Positions 35,134 to 46,110 of a stretch of DNA of 64,000 bases are shown piece after piece; the stretch's first letter is position 1; every line of letters starts with the position of its first letter. The notes beneath the pieces are model-generated. The model was not told the DNA's origin. It searched no databases and saw only the letters and a list, made by a program, of their open reading frames with translations. The DNA is taken from positions 3,236,700 through 3,300,699 of the forward strand of contig ML681971.1 in NCBI GenBank assembly GCA_007922195.1, in the 5' to 3' direction. Origin of the DNA: Podocnemis expansa. Taxonomy: Eukaryota; Chordata; Testudines; Podocnemididae. The position numbers and the translations under genes were made by a program.

Positions 35134-37383
35134 ATGCCCAGTTTTAAGACTTGCGGGTGTTGCAAGAAGCCTATGCCCGTCGATGACCCACACTCTTCGT
35201 GTTTGCTGTGTCTCAGGGAAGCCCACCTTGCGGATCGCTGTAAGCTCTGCAGGGCTTTCAAGCCGTGGACTCAAAAAGACCAGGTCCAGCGGCTAAACCG
35301 CCACATGATGGAGGAGGCGCTCCGTCTGGCGCCGGGGGACTCGGCGTCAAGCTCGGCGCCATCGGTGCAGAGCGCCCCGGAGTCCTCAGCGCCGTCCTCA
35401 GCTCCAAAGCCCACCCCCAAGCCGCGCCGGGAACCCCGGCACTGATCCGCTTCCCCAGCACCGGCTAAGAAGAAGAAGCCGCGGGAGCGCTCCCCACCCC
35501 GTGGGGAAAAGGGCCGTGTGGACTTAACGAAGGGCCGCTCTCCTCCTCCGGCACAGGAGTCGAGAGAACCCCGGTACAGCCCTGTATCGGAGGCGTCACC
35601 CACTAGAGACATTTTAGAAGAGGACCTCGTCCTGCCGACGACTCCGGAGGCCTTTTTGGCGGTGCAGGAGCTTTGCGGCCCAGCTCAGCCTGAGACCCCG
35701 AGGCTTGAGCCTCCAGTACCGAGACCGGTACCGTCACGGGGGAAGCCGGTTCCCTTTGGGTCGGCACCGAAGACGGCTCGTGTGGTGCCGAGTCCATCCC
35801 GGCGGCACCGTTCTCCAGTCCCTCCGGCAGTGGTGGCAGCAGCAGGGGCGCTGCGGTACCGTTCTCCAGCACCATCTCCACGAAATTTATCTCGTCGGCA
35901 CCAGGAACGTCATCTGTCCGGCGGCCGCAGATCGCCGGTGCTGTCTTCCTCGGCACCACCCTGGTCACCGCGGAGCAGCCGTTCGTCTAGCTCAGCAGAA
36001 GAGATGGGGCTGAGGCGGCAGCCCAAGTCAAGTCAGCCTTCCCAACCTCTTCAGGGTGCGCCTCCGTTCCATCTTCAGTGGTCGGGTTGGCAGCCGGGCT
36101 TACAGTGGCCTCTTTGGACCCCCTGGGCTTTTCAGCAAGGTCAGAGCCTTGGCCCGGGTGCCCAGGTTTCGGGCTTGGAGTCTCACCGGCTTCCTTCGGC
36201 AGCAGCTAGCGTTCCCCCTGATACGGGAGATGGGTCCGGAGCGGACTCGCCTGGTGACGATCAGACGAGCGTCGTTAGTGACACTCACAGTGCCCATTCA
36301 ACTGCCCTGTCGGGGGGGCCGCACCTGGGGGAGTCATCTTCGTCGCCCCCGGATGAGGCCGTGGCTGGGTCAAAGCCCTCCTCTATGCCGGATGATGCTG
36401 CGGCACACCAGGAGCTTCTCCGTAGGGTAGCCCAGGGTCTGAACTTACAGGCGGAGGAGATAGCGGAGGACGAGGACCCGATGGTGGACATTCTCATGCC
36501 CGAAGGTCCCCGCCGTATTGCCCTACCTTTTATTAAAACTATTCAAAACACGACCAAAGCTCTGTGGCATACCCCAGCTTCTATTCCTCCGACCGCAAAG
36601 CGGGTGGAGAAAAAGTACTTTGTCTCCTCCAAGGGCTATGAACATTTTTACTCCCACCCCACCCCCGGCTCCCTGGTGGTAGCGGCGGCGAATGAGCGAG
36701 AGCGGCAAGGTCACCCGGCATCAACACCTAAATCCAAAGAGGCGAAGCTATTGGACCTGTTTGGGCGCAAAGCTTATTCAACAGGAGGCCTCCAGCTCAG
36801 AATAGCAAATCAACAGGCTATTCTGAGCAGATACATGTTCAACGCCTGGTCCTCCCTGGAGAGATTTACGGACTCACTAGGGCAAGGCTCCAGAGAGGCG
36901 TTTGCAGCCTCCATCAAGGAGGGCAAGGTTGTTTCCAGGGCCCTCCTGCAGTCGTCCTTGGATGCAGCAGACGCGGCGGCCCGCGTGATGGCCTCGGGGG
37001 TGACAATGAGGAGGTGCTCCTGGCTCCAGGCTTCGGACCTTCCCCTGGAGGTGCAGGCCACCATCCAGGACCTGCCCTTCAAAGGGTCGGAGCTATTCTC
37101 ACAGCAAACAGACTCCTGCTTGCAGACCCTGAAGGACTCCAGGGCTCTGATAAAATCTCTGGGCCTCCATACGCCGGCAGCTCAGAGAAAGGCCTTTAAG
37201 CCGCCGCCGCCCTCGCGCCTGTTCCGCCGGCGCCAGGAGGAGGACAGAAGGCAGAATAGGGGTGGCCGCCGGTCAGCCGGGCGCCAGACAGGAGACCAAC
37301 GGGGTTCACGCCACCCGGTGGCCCAGAAAAAAGAACTTTTGAGGGTCAGCCCGGGGACAGCATACCAATTCGGCAGGATCTAG
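35134..37383 (+). pseudogene. DIRS gag-like ORF with one in-frame TGA
   Basis: An ATG at 35134 opens a frame of 750 codons to TAG at 37381. One internal TGA at 35443-35445 splits it into 103 residues and a long remainder; TGA from CGA by CpG decay is likely. The N terminus has a cysteine/histidine cluster (C7, C10, C23, C26, H31, C36, C39) resembling a zinc-binding fold. A Ser/Pro/Arg-rich low-complexity section follows, then a more ordered C-terminal half. DIRS ORF1 products are thought to be structural, gag-like proteins; the function here is by position. The old copy at 22133 preserves a remnant of the same C-terminal region. Confidence 0.8.
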
Positions 37384-39273
37384 AGTCTCTACCCTTTTAC
37401 AACAGACTTTCCCTTTTTTTCCCCGGAGTGGCTCAAAATTACATCAGATCGTTGGGTCCTCAGAACTGTACGGGAGGGCTACTCCCTCCAATTTGCTTCA
37501 TTACCCCCGTCGGCACCTCCGCCCCGCTCTTCAGCCACGCAGGGGGACCCCGCGCTAGTGGGGCTACTAAGGGAAGAAGTTCGATCCCTGCTCCTAAAAG
37601 GGGCAGTGGAGGAGGTTCCACCCAACAGGAGGGGAAAGGGGTTCTATTCCCGCTACTTTCTGATCCCAAATGTGAAAGGGGGGTATCGCCCAATCCTGGA
37701 CTTACAGCGGCTCAGCTGGTTCCTCAGGAAGATCCGCTTCAGGATGGTTTCCCTTTCGTCCATCATTCCCTCTCTAGATCTGGGAGACTGGTATGCCGCC
37801 CTCGACTTGCAGGACGCGTACTTCCACATTGCTATTCATCAGCGACACAGGAAGTACTTACGCTTTGTGGTGGGTCAGGTCCACCTGCAGTTTACGGTCC
37901 TTCCGTTTGGCCTTTCAGCGGCCCCGAGGGTCTTCACCAAGTGCCTAGCGGTGGTGGCAGCCTACCTCAGGAGGAGAGGGGTCACCCTTTTCCCCTACCT
38001 GGACGATTGGCTGGTAGTGGGCCGATCGCCTCAGGAGACGCAAGACCACTTAGCAGTCACCTGTGCGCTGTTGAGCCGGCTGGGCCTCATAGTCAACAGA
38101 CAGAAATCCATGCTGACACCCTCGCAGAGGATAGAATTCATAGGGGCAGTTCTAGACTCGGGGTCAGCGAGGGCGTCCCTCCCAGCCTCCCGCTTCTGTG
38201 CGATACGCGACACGGTGGCCTCCCTGCTAAAATTCCCGCTGGTGTCGGCGCGAGAGTGTCTCCGCTTGTTGGGGCTCATGGCGGCCTGCACTGCAGTCGT
38301 TCCGCACGCCCGACTTCGCTTGCGTTCCCTTCAATTATGGCTGGCGAGTGTGTTCCACCCGCCGAGAGACTCTCTGGACCTGATGGTCATGGTGCCCTCA
38401 TCAATCCTGCGTTCCCTTCGCTGGTGGACGCAAGAGGACAATTTGTGCTCGGGGATCCCCTTCCGGATGGACAGTCCATCAGTACATTTGATGTCGGACA
38501 CCTCGGATAAAGGGTGGGGCGCTCACTTAGGCGAGCTCAAGACTCAAGGGCTGTGGGTGGGCAAAGACTCCGCCTTACACATCAACGTCAAGGAGTTGAG
38601 GGCAGAGCGGTTAGCTTGCAAGGTTTTTCGGGACCAGCTTCGCGGCCGGACAGCCTCGGTACAGACGGACAATACGTCAGTGATGTTTTACTTCAACAAG
38701 CAAGGGGGCGCCCGCTCCAGGCACCTTTGTCAGGAGGCAGTAGCGCTGTGGGACTTCTGTATTTGCCACGGCATTCACCTGATCACCTCTTACGTCCCGG
38801 GGTCTTTGAACTCGGTAGCAGACGGCCTGAGCCGGAGGTTTTTGACCCACGAGTGGTCTCTCCACCCAAAGGTGGCAGAGTCGCTTTTCCATCAGTGGGG
38901 GTATCCCCTACTGGATCTGTTTGCTTCCCACCGAAACACCAAGTGCCACCGGTTTTGCTTATTCCAGGGCCTCGGCCTGGGTTCGTTGGGGGATGCATTC
39001 GAAGTCCCATGGACGGGAGGGCTAGCGTATGCGTTCCCTCCGACGCCGCTGGTTCCCAGGATGCTTCAGCAGATAAAGAGGCAGGGAGCAAAGATCATCC
39101 TGATAGCTCCGGCGTGGCCGCGCCAGTACTGGTACTCGTCCCTCCTGAAGCTCTCGAAGTGCAACCCCATTCGGCTGCCCATGAGACCCGACCTCCTGTC
39201 CCAGGACAACGGGCTGCTTCTCCACCCCAACCTGGAGGCACTGCACCTCCATGCCTGGCTCCTTCATGGTTGA
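37384..39273 (+). CDS. DIRS reverse transcriptase - RNase H
   Basis: A continuous frame of about 629 codons directly after the gag TAG and in the same frame. No ATG occurs in the first stretch; the first in-frame ATG falls inside the RT domain, so expression probably needs read-through or reinitiation. The early motif (ITSDRW) and the RT core are intact: LDLQDAYFHI, PFGLSAAPRVF and the catalytic YLDD at about residue 205 (37996-38007). RNase H acidic residues lie in DTSDKGWG (about residue 372), KELRAE, TDNTS and ADGLSRR. It overlaps the start of the recombinase frame. No internal stop was seen. Confidence 0.9.
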   Translation, partial: SLYPFTTDFPFFSPEWLKITSDRWVLRTVREGYSLQFASLPPSAPPPRSSATQGDPALVGLLREEVRSLLLKGAVEEVPPNRRGKGFYSRYFLIPNVKGGYRPILDLQRLSWFLRKIRFRMVSLSSIIPSLDLGDWYAALDLQDAYFHIAIHQRHRKYLRFVVGQVHLQFTVLPFGLSAAPRVFTKCLAVVAAYLRRRGVTLFPYLDDWLVVGRSPQETQDHLAVTCALLSRLGLIVNRQKSMLTPSQRIEFIGAVLDSGSARASLPASRFCAIRDTVASLLKFPLVSARECLRLLGLMAACTAVVPHARLRLRSLQLWLASVFHPPRDSLDLMVMVPSSILRSLRWWTQEDNLCSGIPFRMDSPSVHLMSDTSDKGWGAHLGELKTQGLWVGKDSALHINVKELRAERLACKVFRDQLRGRTASVQTDNTSVMFYFNKQGGARSRHLCQEAVALWDFCICHGIHLITSYVPGSLNSVADGLSRRFLTHEWSLHPKVAESLFHQWGYPLLDLFASHRNTKCHRFCLFQGLGLGSLGDAFEVPWTGGLAYAFPPTPLVPRMLQQIKRQGAKIILIAPAWPRQYWYSSLLKLSKCNPIRLPMRPDLLSQDNGLLLHPNLEALHLHAWLLHG

Positions 39274-39279
39274 CAGCTA

Positions 39280-40297
39280 ATGAGCTTCTATGCTCGTCCC
39301 CAGTGCAGCAGGTGCTGTGTAGCAGTAGGAAGGTCTCTACGAGGTCGTCTTATGCGGCAAAGTGGCGGAGATTTGCGCAGGGGACAACGGGCTGGACCCA
39401 TACACACTGCCGGTTCACTCTATCCTGGATTATCTGTGGCACCTAAAATCAACTGGGCTAATGCTGTCGTCCCTCAAGGTCCACCTGGCAGCAATTGCAG
39501 CATTTCGCCAGGTGGATGAATGTCTCACCTTGTTTTCGATACCTATTGTGAAGAGGTTTCTCAAAGGGCTGTCAAAGTTGTGTCCTCCGGTGCGTGCCCC
39601 GACGCCTCAATGGGACTTGAACCTGGTCCTTTCGCACCTCGCCAGACCGCCCTTCGAGCCGCTGGCATTGTGCTCCCTACTCCATCTTTCGTGGAAGGTA
39701 GCGTTCCTGGTGGCCATCACCTCAGCTAGGAGGGTGTCTGAGCTGCGCGCCCTTTCGGCGGAGCCCCCGTACACCACCTTTTTTAAAGACAAGGTATGGC
39801 TATGCCCTCACCCGGCGTTCAGGCCCAAGGTAGTGTCACAGTTTCACATGAACCAAGATATCTACCTGCCAGTCCTCTGCCCTAAACCTCATGCGTCTGG
39901 CAGAGAGCGTCGCCTCCACATGTTGGATGTCAGGAGGGCTTTAGCTTTTTACATAGAGCGAACAAGACCCTTCCGCAAGTCATCTCAGCTTTTTGTGGCA
40001 GTAGCCGACAGAATGCGGGGGAAACCCGTCTCTACACAGCGGATTGCGGCATGGATAGTGGCCTGCATTAGGGAGTGTTATAAGCTGGCTGGAGTGCCTC
40101 TCCCGAGGGTCACAGCCCACTCGACCAGGGCCCAGGCGGCGTCAGCAGCCTTCCTCGCAGGGGTCCCGATCGCAGAGATTTGTAGAGCAGCAACGTGGTC
40201 CTCTCCGCATACCTTCGCTCAGCAGTACGCTGTTACCCAGCAGGCTCGGCAAGACACGGCGGTTGGCACAGCAGTGCTGCAGTCGACGTCCCTGTGA
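39280..40297 (+). pseudogene. DIRS tyrosine recombinase with a frame change near its start
   Basis: The N-terminal piece (STRSSYAAKWRRFAQ, about 39335-39380) is read in one frame, and the rest, from about 39380 to the stop at 40297, in another, so a small indel near 39381 breaks the gene. The catalytic set is present downstream: Arg in ARRVSELRAL (about 39728), His and Arg in HSTR (40118-40129), a His at 40208, and the nucleophilic Tyr at 40226-40228. Such enzymes insert the circular DNA form of DIRS elements instead of an integrase. It lacks an obvious ATG and overlaps the end of pol. Confidence 0.85.
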
Positions 40298-40333
40298 CGC
40301 ATCCCACCTCCAAGGTAAGGCTAGTGACTCACT

Positions 40334-40424
40334 TACAAGGGAATGGCCAGGAGCAGCACTCGAAGAAGAAGAGGTTGCTTACCTGTAACCGGTGTTCTTC
40401 GAGAGGTGTGCTCCTGGCCATTCC
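40334..40424 (+). other. DIRS internal complementary region
   Basis: The left half (40334-40371) is the reverse complement of the left terminus 34806-34843. The right half (40364-40424) is the reverse complement of the right terminus 40619-40679. The halves overlap by 8 nt in a gaa-repeat. In the DIRS replication model, this region templates circularisation by bridging the two ends. Confidence 0.92.
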
Positions 40425-40449
40425 GCTCCTTCCCACCTCCCCTCATATA

Positions 40450-40679
40450 GTGGGGGTAGAAGGAACTGAGGAGGGAGGGGGCCGGCGGCGCCATATATAG
40501 GGAGTGGTGTTGGCGCCACTCCAGAGGGCGCTATCGCCAGCCCCGTGGGGCTATGGGAAAATGTTCCGGTGTGCCGTGCACGTGGCGTGCAGACAGCTAC
40601 AAGGGAATGGCCTACAAGGGAATGGCCAGGAGCACACCTCTCGAAGAACACCGGTTACAGGTAAGCAACCTCTTCTTCT
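40450..40679 (+). repeat. Right inverted terminal region of the DIRS element
   Basis: Inverted relative to the left end and about 35 bp longer at its outer edge, ending aacaccggttacaggtaagc then aacctcttcttct. It contains a direct duplication of 15 bp (tacaagggaatggcc at 40598-40612 and 40613-40627) that the left end lacks. Confidence 0.9.
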
Positions 40680-41908
40680 CAAATTTTTCTGCATATACTA
40701 TACCAAAGGCAGTTGATTTCAAGACTTCTTTGGACTAACAGTTGCTTGAAAGCCTGAAAAATGCTTGCTATAAATTTCATGTTAGAAATGAGCCTCAGAG
40801 GAAATGGTTGTTACATTTGCCAGTTAATGGGGCTCCTTTTATGTTCCTTTGCAGAGCAATCTTATTACAAACCGGAAATTTTATACTGGTATGAAAAGAT
40901 ACATGTTTTGTATGTTATATCTCATTCTTTATGAATCCGTATTCCTCAGTCATGTGCACTGGACACCTCTGGAGCATTTATACAGTGCTTGTGGGTTCAT
41001 TAGTTAAGACCTTATTGAAGATATAGAAATATGTGCATGGCTCCCGTGATGGTCTGTGCTCATGACCAGGTGACACAGAAGCATGGATTCATAAGCAATG
41101 GATCAAATCTAATAAATAACAAAATAAAATTGTCCAGTATTCCTCAGTGCAGAATGTTTGCCTCCATAGGCATAAGCATCAAGCCCCTTTGGGGTACCAT
41201 TCTACTTTATCCCACAGCATTAAGTCTATGCACTGTTTGTTTCTTCTCCATTTCAGCCACATTCTTTACTATTTTATGGAGTAGTAGCAGATACTGATTT
41301 CAGCCCATTGAAGGGTAGGATCTCTTCAGCAGCCCTGCTCGTTGTGCTGATGGATTTCAGCCAGGTCCTTGGTGCTCTTAATTAGTAGAAGTGATGAATG
41401 TGCACTGTTGCCAAGCCCATCTACAGTGACCTTGCTATAAAGTGTACATATTAAGGGCTATCAGACTCAGTGGCATTACTCACAGATTGTCTGTCGAACT
41501 AATTGCCACTGACCAACCAAATATTGAAGCTGTCTGACTTGGGACAGATTCTTAGGGTAGAAGACCCTGACCAGCCAGTTTGCATGGCCCTTTCATCTCC
41601 CAATTTCTAACTTTGGAGGTTCGCAATTTTGACAAGTTTCTAAGAAAAAAGACCTCGTTGTTAAACTACACAGAGTTACTTAGATAATCCCATTCATAAT
41701 TAGAAACTTCCTTCCAAATCTGCAGTTTCAAAAGACTCTTCTTCTTATGCTAAGTTCCACATTAACGTCTGCTCACAGAAGGTCTTTGGGGAGTAGTTTG
41801 GTTGTCTCAGCACATTTAGGATGTTGACTTCTAAGTTAGTCAGAGGTTCTTCCCTTAGACATCTCAACGTGAGATCCTAGGAAGTTGTGTCGATCCCATA
41901 CTGCTGCT

Positions 41909-42411
41909 CAAGGGTTAAAGTAAGCCGGAACATGGCGGAATGCTGTTCCAGGGCCCGGTGTTTTAGGGGCTTGGCATTCCGCGGCCCCTAAAAATAGAAA
42001 ATGGAACAGGAATGCTGTGTTCCAGGGCACACCATTTAAAAAATGCTGGGCCCCTAAAAATAGCAGGCCCTGGAGCAGCGTTCTGCAGCGTTCCAGCAGG
42101 CAGGGGTAGGGGTCAGGGGCATTGTTGGGGGGAGTCAAGTCCCACCTCCCACCCCTCCCCTTCCATGCCCCACCTCAGCCTGGGGCCTGCAGCCTCCTCC
42201 CCAGTCATGCTGCCTCCCTGACCCAGGGCCTACCACACTGACCTCCCCAGCCATGCAGACACCAGTAAGTGGGGGGGGGGGGCCAGCTCATGCTGGGAAG
42301 GTATTGGGGTGAGGAGGTGGGGCACTGGCATGTGGGGGGAGAAGCTGGGGTCCAGGGGGCCCACCCACACAGGAGTGTTCCAGGGCCCCCCAAATTATAC
42401 TTTAATCCCTG
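41909..42411. mobile_element. GC-rich hAT-like element
   Basis: The ends are inverted (caagggttaaagta and tactttaatccctg). Flanking octamers ctgctgct and ctgctgat agree at 7 of 8 positions. The interior is GC-rich, with repeated gttcca, ccctaaaaatag words and a run of G at about 42271-42282; open frames are composition artefacts. Confidence 0.65.
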
Positions 42412-43204
42412 CTGCTGATGCCTTTTCAGGAAGGAGCTAAGAAATTCATTAGTTAAGTGGCAAGGCTTATGTTTCAGCTAATGCTAACATGCAGACCTAG
42501 GTGATTTATATAAAACTTTTTTCCTTATGCTAATTGAGAATAGTTTTTACGCCTCCAGTTCATCACCAGATCAGTTCTTACTGCTAAGTACATTCAGTGA
42601 CTCACATTAAAGATTTGCAGTTAACTCAACCCTGATGTTTCCAGAGCTGTAGATGTTCAAACCAGTGTTTCACCCATCAGTGTCTTCAGTGAATTGGATG
42701 TTGACACAATCCATTCATAACTTGCTGCTTTTAGTTTTCTCTCATATGTTGAAATGGGAAAAAATATTTAGAACAAGACAAGAGGTTGCAAATCTCAAAC
42801 AGGAGTTCTGAGATAGCCCAATCAGGAAACTTCTTTTCCCTGGTTTGTATGTAAGGAACTATTAAGAGCTTCATGGCACTAGAACAGATCGAAATGACTC
42901 TTGAAGCTGCAGTATTCCACCTCTACAAGCCAAAAAAATGCATTAGTTTGACATGTTGGAGAGCATTTTTCAAATTGTCTGTGCTGCTTAAATAGAGTTC
43001 TCCTACACAGAAAGTGCATTTATCTGAATGCAGATTCCAAATAAGTAAACCACTTATTTCTGGAGCATAGATCTTTTATGAACTTATAGAAGGAAAACAT
43101 TTTTGCAGGGTAAAATTTATCATATATAATTATAGTACTACATAAGCAATATTTACTATCATGGAATATCACTATCAGTATCTTAAAACAAGTTCCAGAG
43201 GGGG

Positions 43205-43500
43205 TAGCCATGTTAGCCTTTCAGCAAAGCAAACAAGAAGTCCTATGACACCTTTAAAGATTTACAAATTAATTTATCACATGAGCTTTCGTGGGTAAAA
43301 TTCCACTCGATCAGACTCATGGGATGGAAGCTATAGTGTGGATGTGAAAATGAAAGGCAATTGCATTTATATATTTAGCTGCATATTGTAGTTTCTCTTT
43401 CATGCATCTGATGAAGTGGGCTTCTAGCCACAAAAGTTCATGTGATTGAAGAATTTGTTAATATTTAAAGGCACCACAGGCCTTCTTGTTTGTTTCTTTT
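43205..43500. repeat. Palindromic interspersed repeat (see 9515)
   Basis: It reads gggtagccatgttagccttt, aagtcctatgacacctttaa, atcacatgagctttcgtggg, then the inverted half ending gccttcttgtttgtttc. Both ends are present. Confidence 0.75.
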
Positions 43501-45119
43501 CTTAAAACAGTAAATGGAACTAAACAATAAATAAAACGAGAAATACATCAGGACACTCTGGTTGACCTTTTGGTAATACAGGGTCAGCAGGACATTCAAT
43601 GAAACTGAAAGCCAGGCCCCAAATTCAAATGTGATGGAAGAAAATACTTCTTTGTACAATGCACAATTAACCTGTGAAACTCATATCTACCAGACATAAC
43701 CGAGACCAAGAATTTAGGATTCAAAAAATTGGGCATTTGCACGGATTAAGAATACTCATATTTACTGTGGATAAGGGAAAAAAGTGTAAGGGTGGAAACA
43801 AACCACTTTTGAATATATGGTTTCGTATTAGTTAGTTCAACTACTATAAATGGAAGGTTGCTTCTTTGTAAAGCCACAGCCCATAAACAATTAACAAGGA
43901 ACAGTTGAACTTGAGGTTGTAATAGCTGATTAATTTTTTTTAAAAAGTAGATTGCTTTGCATATGCATCTAATATTTCATTGTAAGACTGATTAAAATTG
44001 AAATTTCTGGCAGTCATTTTTCATGTCTTTTTTTTCTTCCTTTCCTTCCTATCGATCCTAATGAAATGAAACTAATCAAGTTCAAAAATCTCTCTTCATT
44101 TCTATGACCATTCAATGCACTTTGTGTGACTCTTGCTGATCTTTTACTGGGATACTTAAAAAAGGTCTCAATGTAAACTTTACATCAGAAGTGAAAGTTT
44201 ATTACACTTTTGTCCTTTTCGTATGGACAGTATTCTCATTATTTTCAAGGTATGTGACTTTATAGATCATCCTTACCTTTAGGGGGGAGAAGCATCATCC
44301 GTATTCTCTGAAAGTAGCAATTATTTTTGGATATTCATAAACATTATCCCCTTTTGGATTTGCCAGTTGCTTTACTGTGATATTGGATTAGATGTAGGTC
44401 CAAATAAGGAACCAAATATATTGTTTATATATGCATCAGGTATACTGTTTATACTTAAGCCGCATACATACATATAGGACAGCTTAGCCTAAAGGCAAAA
44501 ATGGTAGCTAAAGGAGCCATAGTTCTGCTGACCTGTGCCAGAGGCCATGTGTGATTTGACTGTTTGCCCACAGACTGTCTTTCTTTCTGCAAACCATCAT
44601 ACAGGTTCAATAAATAAAACTATTTTTCCCCTGGAGTCTCGAAGAATATGTTGTTACAGCTAGTTTTTGAACTCTTTAAATTTCATCTTAGAATTCTAAC
44701 ATAAATTTTGAAAAACACTCAAATTGCAAGATGGATTTTTAATTTTAGCTTCCCTTTATCATTCTTGCCTGTAGTTAGTTCATTTAGTGGAACACTGTAA
44801 ATTAAACAACACCAGTAGACAGCTAAAAGTCTTGCTGCATAACAAGTGTGACCTAGACCTTGTGCTGATGTTTTGAAATTTTTAATTGACTAGTGTTTAA
44901 TGCTCTTGCTGATTATAAAAGGAACCTCTCGTTTTGGAAAATGTTCCATTAATACTTGATTAATGAATTTGCATGGTAGAGAAAAAAAAGTATGGAGAGA
45001 ATTAATGCTCATGGTTTTCAAATGATAGTAATGCTTTAGGCACGTGAGACAAGCATATCTGAGATCTTGTTACTGACGTTTTTCAGTTCACAAGTTCCTT
45101 ACACTTTGTTTTTTTTCAG

Positions 45120-45258
45120 ATGGCGAACACAACCACGTTGAGCTATTTAGTGACCGGGTTAAAACCAAACACATTGTATGAGTTCTCTGTGATGGTGACT
45201 AAAGGGCGAAGATCAAGTACTTGGAGTATGACAGCACATGGAACTACCTTTGAACTAG
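45120..45258 (+). CDS. NEO1: NEO1 exon: second half of FNIII-5
   Basis: This 139-nt exon after tttttttcag encodes [20 protein letters not shown] then [20 protein letters not shown] and GTTFEL, ending at phase 1 before gtattc. The Met is not an initiator; it sits where human has Asn-Ala. A sequon (NTT) is conserved. The basic GRR stretch lies on the FNIII-5 side used for RGM contact in this receptor, by family knowledge. Confidence 0.97.
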
Positions 45259-45908
45259 GTATTCACTTATGTCTGCCTGGAACTGCTAACTGTTTCAACA
45301 AGCTGAATAAAATCAATCCTAACCTGGTGCTGGTTCTTGGCATAGACTTAATGGCAATCAACTGCTGCTGTTGATGTGGGAGTTTGAGGAGGAAACCTGA
45401 CCATAATGTTCTTTGAAATTCAGTGAAGGGGAGATTACAAACTATAGAGAATTGTGGCCGAATTGCAGGAAAATACTGGATAAAATGATCCACTCTTAAT
45501 GGATGGGAAAGAAGGCAAACACATGTTTCAGACATCTGAGAAATCGCATCGTCATAGTGGCTACTGAGAAAACCCTTGTAATTAGTAATGAACATTTGCT
45601 AGAATTCATTAATTATAGAACAAAAAAGACATGAGAAACTGTTCTAAGAACTTTGAACAGAAATTTAGTCATTAAGATCACTCCTTCCTTGGGGAATTGC
45701 CTAGACAGCTATCAGCACTGTAGGAGAACTGTTGATAGAGTTACAGGTGCTGGGAGAAGCTCATCCCTAGTGAGTATTTACAGGTTGTAGAACCCCTCTG
45801 CCCCAGTATCTTACTTTTCACCTGCAAGCTTGGTCAAAGAGCAGGGAGCATTCACTGTCTTTGTTATCTTTCAGCTAACATCGTACCAGCTTAAATTTAG
45901 CTTTCTTA

Positions 45909-46110
45909 GACTCATAGAAGTATAAGATCAGAGTAGACCACAAGGCAAGGGTCATGAAGTACAACCTGCTGCCAAGATCCAGGATTTGATACCTAAACCA
46001 TCAAACTTTCCAGCAGCTTTCTGAAAGCCTCCAGTGAAGGAGATTCCATCTTGCCCATTGTCCTTGTAGTTAGGAAGCTTTTCCTGTAATTTAATCTAAA
46101 TCACCTATCA
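45909..46110. repeat. Ancient SINE/LINE-like fragment
   Basis: Words such as gactcatagaagtataagat, aggtttgatacc-like text and ttaggaagcttttcctgtaa resemble a widespread amniote repeat that I cannot name with certainty. Confidence 0.35.

Larger units (their letters stand above)
34806..40679 (+). mobile_element. Nearly full-length DIRS tyrosine-recombinase retrotransposon
   Basis: A 5.87-kb element in the sense orientation of NEO1. It has related inverted terminal regions, a gag-like frame, RT-RNase H, a tyrosine recombinase and an internal complementary region matching both ends: the DIRS plan, as opposed to LTR or LINE. The boundaries were set by where the internal complementary region stops matching each end. 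No target duplication is visible, as expected for recombinase-mediated insertion. The body is GC- and CpG-rich compared with the AT-rich intron, suggesting a fairly recent arrival. Lesions: an in-frame TGA in gag and a frame change at the start of the recombinase. Confidence 0.92.
34147..45119 (+). other. NEO1: NEO1 intron within FNIII-5 (11 kb)
   Basis: The longest intron here, half of it made up by the DIRS element at 34806-40679. It also has a hAT-like element at 41909-42411 and a palindromic repeat at 43205-43500. 34150-34800, 40690-41900, 42420-43200 and 43510-45110 show no gene or repeat I can name. Confidence 0.9.

Noticed and set aside
35271..36500. Open frames on both strands overlapping the DIRS gag region
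   Set aside because: Shadow frames in GC-rich DNA; the gag frame has the cysteine cluster and leads in frame into RT.
37428..38510. Long open frame overlapping the RT in another frame
   Set aside because: It shows no motif of its own, while the overlapping frame carries every RT and RNase H motif.
34806..40679. Endogenous retrovirus interpretation of the RT-containing element
   Set aside because: There are no direct LTRs, protease, DDE integrase or env; inverted ends, an internal complementary region and a tyrosine recombinase identify DIRS.
45120..45122. ATG at the first codon of the FNIII-5 second exon as a translation start
   Set aside because: It follows a polypyrimidine-AG acceptor and continues the neogenin frame; it is an internal Met.
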